A program made the position numbers and the translations under genes. DNA of 18,235 bases from Vitreoscilla sp. (GTDB lineage Bacteria > Pseudomonadota > Gammaproteobacteria > Burkholderiales > Burkholderiaceae), in assembly GCA_014378125.1 (NCBI GenBank), contig JACMOG010000469.1, forward strand, positions 1-18,235. Direction: 5' to 3'. Positions within the stretch are counted from its first letter, which is position 1. Each line of letters starts with the position of its first letter. The notes beneath the pieces are model-generated. The model was not told the DNA's origin. It worked only from the letters and a program-made list of their open reading frames with translations, and made no database searches. Below, piece by piece: positions 15,944-18,235 of the stretch.

Positions 15944-16070
15944 ATGCTGAAGCAGCAACCTGGCGTGCTGACACAGCGGCAGATCGACCTCCTCAACGTC
16001 GCCCGGCTGGTCGGGTCCGACCTGCCGAACCACGCACTTCGGTTCCTCGACGCCCACGAGGTGGGGCATC
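15944..16070 (+). other. Possible remnant of an N-terminal coding segment
   Basis: From ATG 15944 a frame reads MLKQQPGVLTQRQIDLLNVA and continues with LVGSDLPNHALRFLDAHEVG, which looks protein-like. Beyond about 16070 the same frame becomes Arg/Pro/Gly-rich while the hydrolase homology runs in another frame. I do not recognise it. It may be the disrupted start of the hydrolase gene or a fragment of another gene. Confidence 0.3.
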
Positions 16071-16720
16071 GCCGCGCGAAAGCCGTTCGACGACCTGATG
16101 GGCCACATGGCGGCACCCGAGGGTGTCCGCTACGAGGCCGATACAGTCGGCGGCATCCCGGGCTGGTGGTGTCTTCCCGACGGGCCGAGGGGCGCCGGCG
16201 CCATCCTCCATCTCCATGGCGGGTGGTACTCCTGGGGCACGGCCGCTGCGTATCGGCATCTGGTCGGGAACATCGCGGCGCGCGCCCGGGTCCCTGCCTT
16301 CGTACCAGACTATCGACTCGCGCCCGAGCACCCGTTCCCGGCGGCCGCGATGGACGTGCGGGCATGCTGGAACGAGCTCGCGGCGCGCGGACTGGGCCCG
16401 CTGGCCATCGTCGGCGATTCGGCCGGCGGCGGGCTGGCGCTGGCGCTCGCATCGGATCTCGCGCAGGAGCGTCCCCGCTGTTCGCGCCGCTCGCCGGCCT
16501 GCCCCCACTGCGCATCCACGTGGGCGACGACGAGGGTTTGCTCGACGATTCGTTGCGCTACGCGGAGCGCGCCAAGGCCCAAGGTGTGGATTCGCAGGTC
16601 CACGTCTGGCAGGGCCTGCCGCACGGTTTCCTGTCCGGCGTCGGCAAGCTGACGGCGGAGGATCAGGCCCTGGCGGACATCGGCACGTTCATCGCGGAGC
16701 GACTGCAACAGGCTGCCTGA
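16071..16720 (+). pseudogene. Broken alpha/beta hydrolase (acetyl-hydrolase/lipase, HSL-like)
   Basis: The gene is a relic of an HSL-type esterase. In one frame, FDDLMGHMAAPEGVRYEAD (from about 16086) leads to the oxyanion motif ILHLHGGWYSWG, then FVPDYRLAPEHPFPAA and the nucleophile elbow GDSAGGGLALALASDLAQERP, ending near 16470. The rest appears in another frame from about 16472: SPLFAPLAGLPPLRIHVGDD, containing the acid residue region, and VWQGLPHGFLSGVGKL with the catalytic histidine, ending at TGA 16720. The expected middle of about 60 residues (cap-adjacent helices) is missing at the junction. An internal deletion of a length not divisible by three therefore removed it and shifted the frame. 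The first frame would stop at 16652, giving a truncated protein without the acid and histidine. No in-frame ATG, GTG or TTG precedes ATG 16098 back to a stop at 15969, so the N-terminus is also damaged. Confidence 0.85.
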
Positions 16721-16725
16721 CCGGG

Positions 16726-17205
16726 TCAGGCATCCTTGCCCGCCGCATCCAGCCGGCCGGCGGCAGTCTTCCTGTGGCCCGAGGCCGCGTGCAGCCGGCC
16801 GGCCCTGCCCAGGCCGAACGGCGGCATGTTGACGTACACGTTCTCGTAGCTTCCCGCGCTCGCGGAATACGTCTCGTGCCAGATTCCGACCGATCCATCC
16901 GTTCCGATCGACTTGTTGAAGGCCTGCCATGCGGGCAGGTGCGCCGCGGTGCGCGACGTCGCGTAGGCCATGAGCTGCTCCATCGACCGCCAGTACTGCA
17001 CCATGATGGTCGTGCGCGCGAACCACATCTCGGCATGGATCAGACCGAGCGCCGGCTGTCGATGCAGCTCGACGAGCATGCGAGGCATCGCGCGGATCAC
17101 CGGAAGCCACTTGTGAACCTTCAGGGGCGCATTGATGCGCATGCCGATCATGAAGACGACGAAGTCGCCTTCCAGGTCGGCGGTCATCCGCTCGGATCGA
17201 ATCAT
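16726..17205 (-). CDS. DUF4188-family protein (predicted monooxygenase-like)
   Basis: This 159-residue cytoplasmic protein matches the DUF4188 pattern: VVFMIGMRINAPLKVHKWLP (16-35), AEMWFARTTIMVQYWRSMEQL (58-78), GSVGIWHETYSA (104-115) and SYENVYVNMPPFGLGRAG (119-136). The family is related to dimeric alpha/beta-barrel (ferredoxin-fold) proteins; an enzymatic function is not established, and His110/Glu111 are the most striking conserved polar pair. The start ATG 17205 overlaps the stop of the upstream membrane protein gene by 4 bases (ATGA at 17202-17205); a second ATG at 17187 is possible but loses the overlap. It converges with the broken hydrolase, only 5 bases apart. Two 12-base copies of CAGCCGGCCGGC lie in its C-terminal coding region. 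Confidence 0.85.
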   Translation of the reverse strand: MIRSERMTADLEGDFVVFMIGMRINAPLKVHKWLPVIRAMPRMLVELHRQPALGLIHAEMWFARTTIMVQYWRSMEQLMAYATSRTAAHLPAWQAFNKSIGTDGSVGIWHETYSASAGSYENVYVNMPPFGLGRAGRLHAASGHRKTAAGRLDAAGKDA

Positions 17206-17813
17206 GGCATTTGCCTGGTGGTCATGGAGACCTTCGACTCTATGCGTTGTGCAGGGACCGACAACCGATCCTGAAGCAATGCCCACACGGCAGCCCCGCT
17301 GACACACAAGGTCCGAACGAGGTGCGACATCTGCAGTTGCTGGAAGGCCGCATCGCTGAAGCCTTGTTCCTGCATGTCGCCCTGCGCTCCGGCGGCCCAT
17401 GGGGTCGACGCCAGGGACAGCATCCACAGCGTGGCGATGCCCCAGGTCGCCCGACGCGAGAAACGGCCCGGGGCGACCCACGGTCCGAGCGCGCCAAACA
17501 TGGCCCCGGCGCCAAAGGGGAGCACCACGATCGGCAGGCGCGTCGTGTAGCCCCGGGTGAACGCCTGGAACGCCGTGTTGCTGACGGCCGCCATGTCGAC
17601 ATGGATCCGGTAGACGTTGAAGTACAGCAACCAGCCGACGCCAACGGAGGACCAGACCAACGCAAGGTGAACCGCCTGGATCGCCCCAGCCGCGCGTCCG
17701 GTGACCAGAGACGGGGGCGGTCGGCGCGTGATGCCCGCGGTGAGCAGCGCGCCGGCGTAGAGAAGTACCGAAGCCCCGAGCATGGCCAGGAAAAAAAGGA
17801 AGTAGACAGGCAT
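17202..17813 (-). CDS. Small multi-pass membrane protein of unknown function
   Basis: This 203-residue protein has about five hydrophobic segments (near 3-27, 43-66, 93-113, 120-140 and 164-181). The segment RGYTTRLPIVVLPFGAGAMF (87-106) followed by STPWAAGAQGDMQEQGFSDA (136-155) and MSHLVRTL (162-169) loosely resembles a family of small bacterial membrane proteins ending in an N/H-x-x-RT motif; I cannot name it. It is the first gene of a two-gene unit with the DUF4188 gene, coupled by an ATGA overlap, so the two may act together. The start ATG 17813 has AAGAGGAA 7 bases upstream. Codons 6-8 contain a run of seven T (A7 at 17791-17797 on the plus strand), unusual in this GC-rich DNA. Confidence 0.8.
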   Translation of the reverse strand: MPVYFLFFLAMLGASVLLYAGALLTAGITRRPPPSLVTGRAAGAIQAVHLALVWSSVGVGWLLYFNVYRIHVDMAAVSNTAFQAFTRGYTTRLPIVVLPFGAGAMFGALGPWVAPGRFSRRATWGIATLWMLSLASTPWAAGAQGDMQEQGFSDAAFQQLQMSHLVRTLCVSGAAVWALLQDRLSVPAQRIESKVSMTTRQMP

Positions 17814-17820
17814 TGCAAGG

Positions 17821-17828
17821 TTCCTCTT
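17821..17828 (-). promoter_or_regulatory. Ribosome binding site of the membrane protein gene
   Basis: AAGAGGAA on the minus strand lies 7 bases before ATG 17813 and supports that start. Confidence 0.6.
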
Positions 17829-17884
17829 CAGGGATGTGATGAGCCGGTGTCAGCCCTCAGGGAGGACTCCTGACGACAAGAACG

Positions 17885-17904
17885 CAATCCGGGCGCCAAT
17901 CCGG
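17885..17904. repeat. Short tandem repeat in the divergent intergenic region
   Basis: CAATCCGG occurs at 17885-17892 and again at 17897-17904, a period of 12 bases, about one helical turn. It lies between the membrane protein gene and the divergent secreted-protein gene, so it could be a paired protein-binding site. It is short enough to be chance. Confidence 0.25.
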
Positions 17905-18038
17905 ACAAGGCCGGCGGAAAGAACGCGATGTCAGGGCTCCGCCACAGCCGACGAATCGACAAGACACGGGGGCATTCGGCCACGAACAGCGACATGCCAG
18001 TTCGTTGCCGCTGCGTCTCAATCATTCCACCTGTGCCC

Positions 18039-18235
18039 ATGGCCCTCCTGAACACGCCCTCACGTCTTGCCAGGACCACCCTCTCGATCGTCGCCCTGGC
18101 GCTCGGCACGCTGGTCTCCGCCCATGCGGAGACATCGGTCGCCGTGGCGCCACAGTACGACACCACGCACGGCGACGTCGTCTCCGACGGCGTCGGCGCG
18201 GTCGGGCAAAGCCTCGTGGCCACCTTCGGCGGGCA
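18039..18235 (+). CDS. Secreted protein, start only (possibly glyoxalase/VOC-like)
   Basis: The first 65 residues run off the window edge. ATG 18039 opens a Sec signal peptide: basic residues near RLART, then the hydrophobic stretch TLSIVALALGTL, and a likely cleavage after VSAHA. The mature start reads ETSVAVAPQYDTTHGDVVSD. From memory, an APQYDTTH opening occurs in secreted glyoxalase-like (vicinal oxygen chelate) proteins of Burkholderiales, where the His could be a metal ligand; this is a low-confidence suggestion. No clear Shine-Dalgarno sequence precedes the ATG. A GTG two codons upstream (18033) is an alternative start. Confidence 0.65.
   Translation, partial: MALLNTPSRLARTTLSIVALALGTLVSAHAETSVAVAPQYDTTHGDVVSDGVGAVGQSLVATFGG

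Noticed and set aside
14159..16108. A long minus-strand frame (649 codons) opposite the beta-helix lipoprotein
   Set aside because: It has low-complexity Arg/Val/Asp/His composition and no motifs, while the plus strand encodes a clear signal peptide and domains.
16717..16729. Palindrome CTGACC-G-GGTCAG between convergent genes
   Set aside because: It is formed by the two facing stop codons and is too short and loop-poor to act as a terminator.
16750..16803. Two copies of CAGCCGGCCGGC 42 bases apart
   Set aside because: They lie inside the DUF4188 coding region and encode similar GRL-x-AA pieces in the Ala/Arg/Gly-rich tail. Codon bias explains them without a mobile or regulatory role.
1..18235. 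CRISPR arrays, tRNA or rRNA genes, insertion sequences, phage genes, toxin-antitoxin or anti-phage modules
   Set aside because: No regularly spaced repeats, tRNA-like cloverleaf, transposase motifs or defence-type domains were seen on either strand.

Overview
The window is GC-rich, densely packed bacterial chromosomal DNA. Its EPS genes (an EpsD-family isomerase, an EpsF/EpsG-type chain-length protein, exosortase B and EpsI) point to a betaproteobacterium, most likely a Burkholderiales member of the Rubrivivax/Roseateles/Rhizobacter kind. That placement is inferred from gene content and composition; no rRNA or tRNA is present to confirm it.

Positions 1-11398 (minus strand, read right to left) hold a tightly packed Wzx/Wzy-type exopolysaccharide operon of ten genes: epsD, a fused epsF-epsG, xrtB, epsI, a Wzx-like flippase, a GT-B glycosyltransferase, a GT4 glycosyltransferase, a hexapeptide-repeat acyltransferase, a Wzy/O-antigen-ligase-type polymerase, and a GT2 glycosyltransferase cut off by the window edge. 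Most neighbours overlap by 4 bases (ATGA) or lie within a few bases, so translational coupling is likely. The three glycosyltransferases and the acyltransferase would build a decorated repeat unit, the flippase would move it across the membrane, the polymerase would join units, and EpsFG would set chain length. EpsD, XrtB and EpsI add periplasmic and envelope functions. No outer-membrane exporter (Wza/EpsE type), no priming sugar-phosphate transferase and no PEP-CTERM substrate is visible here.

Positions 11399-15931 begin with a 461-base divergent intergenic region. It is followed on the plus strand by a soluble protein of unknown function (11860-12741) and a large lipoprotein (12965-15880). 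The lipoprotein has a right-handed beta-helix, a carbohydrate-binding-like domain and a C-terminal calcium-binding type repeat, which makes it a candidate polysaccharide lyase, epimerase or hydrolase acting on the exopolysaccharide. Two inverted repeats precede the lipoprotein gene and terminator-like hairpins follow both genes.

Positions 15944-18235 are an ordinary accessory stretch. They hold a broken alpha/beta hydrolase gene (internal deletion plus frameshift), a two-gene minus-strand unit (a DUF4188 protein and a small membrane protein overlapping by ATGA), and the start of a secreted protein running off the right edge.

The most distinctive points are the EpsF-EpsG fusion whose kinase domain contains no tyrosine at all, and the beta-helix lipoprotein beside the EPS operon. 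I see no clearly new system; most of the window fits the known EPS/exosortase-B theme.
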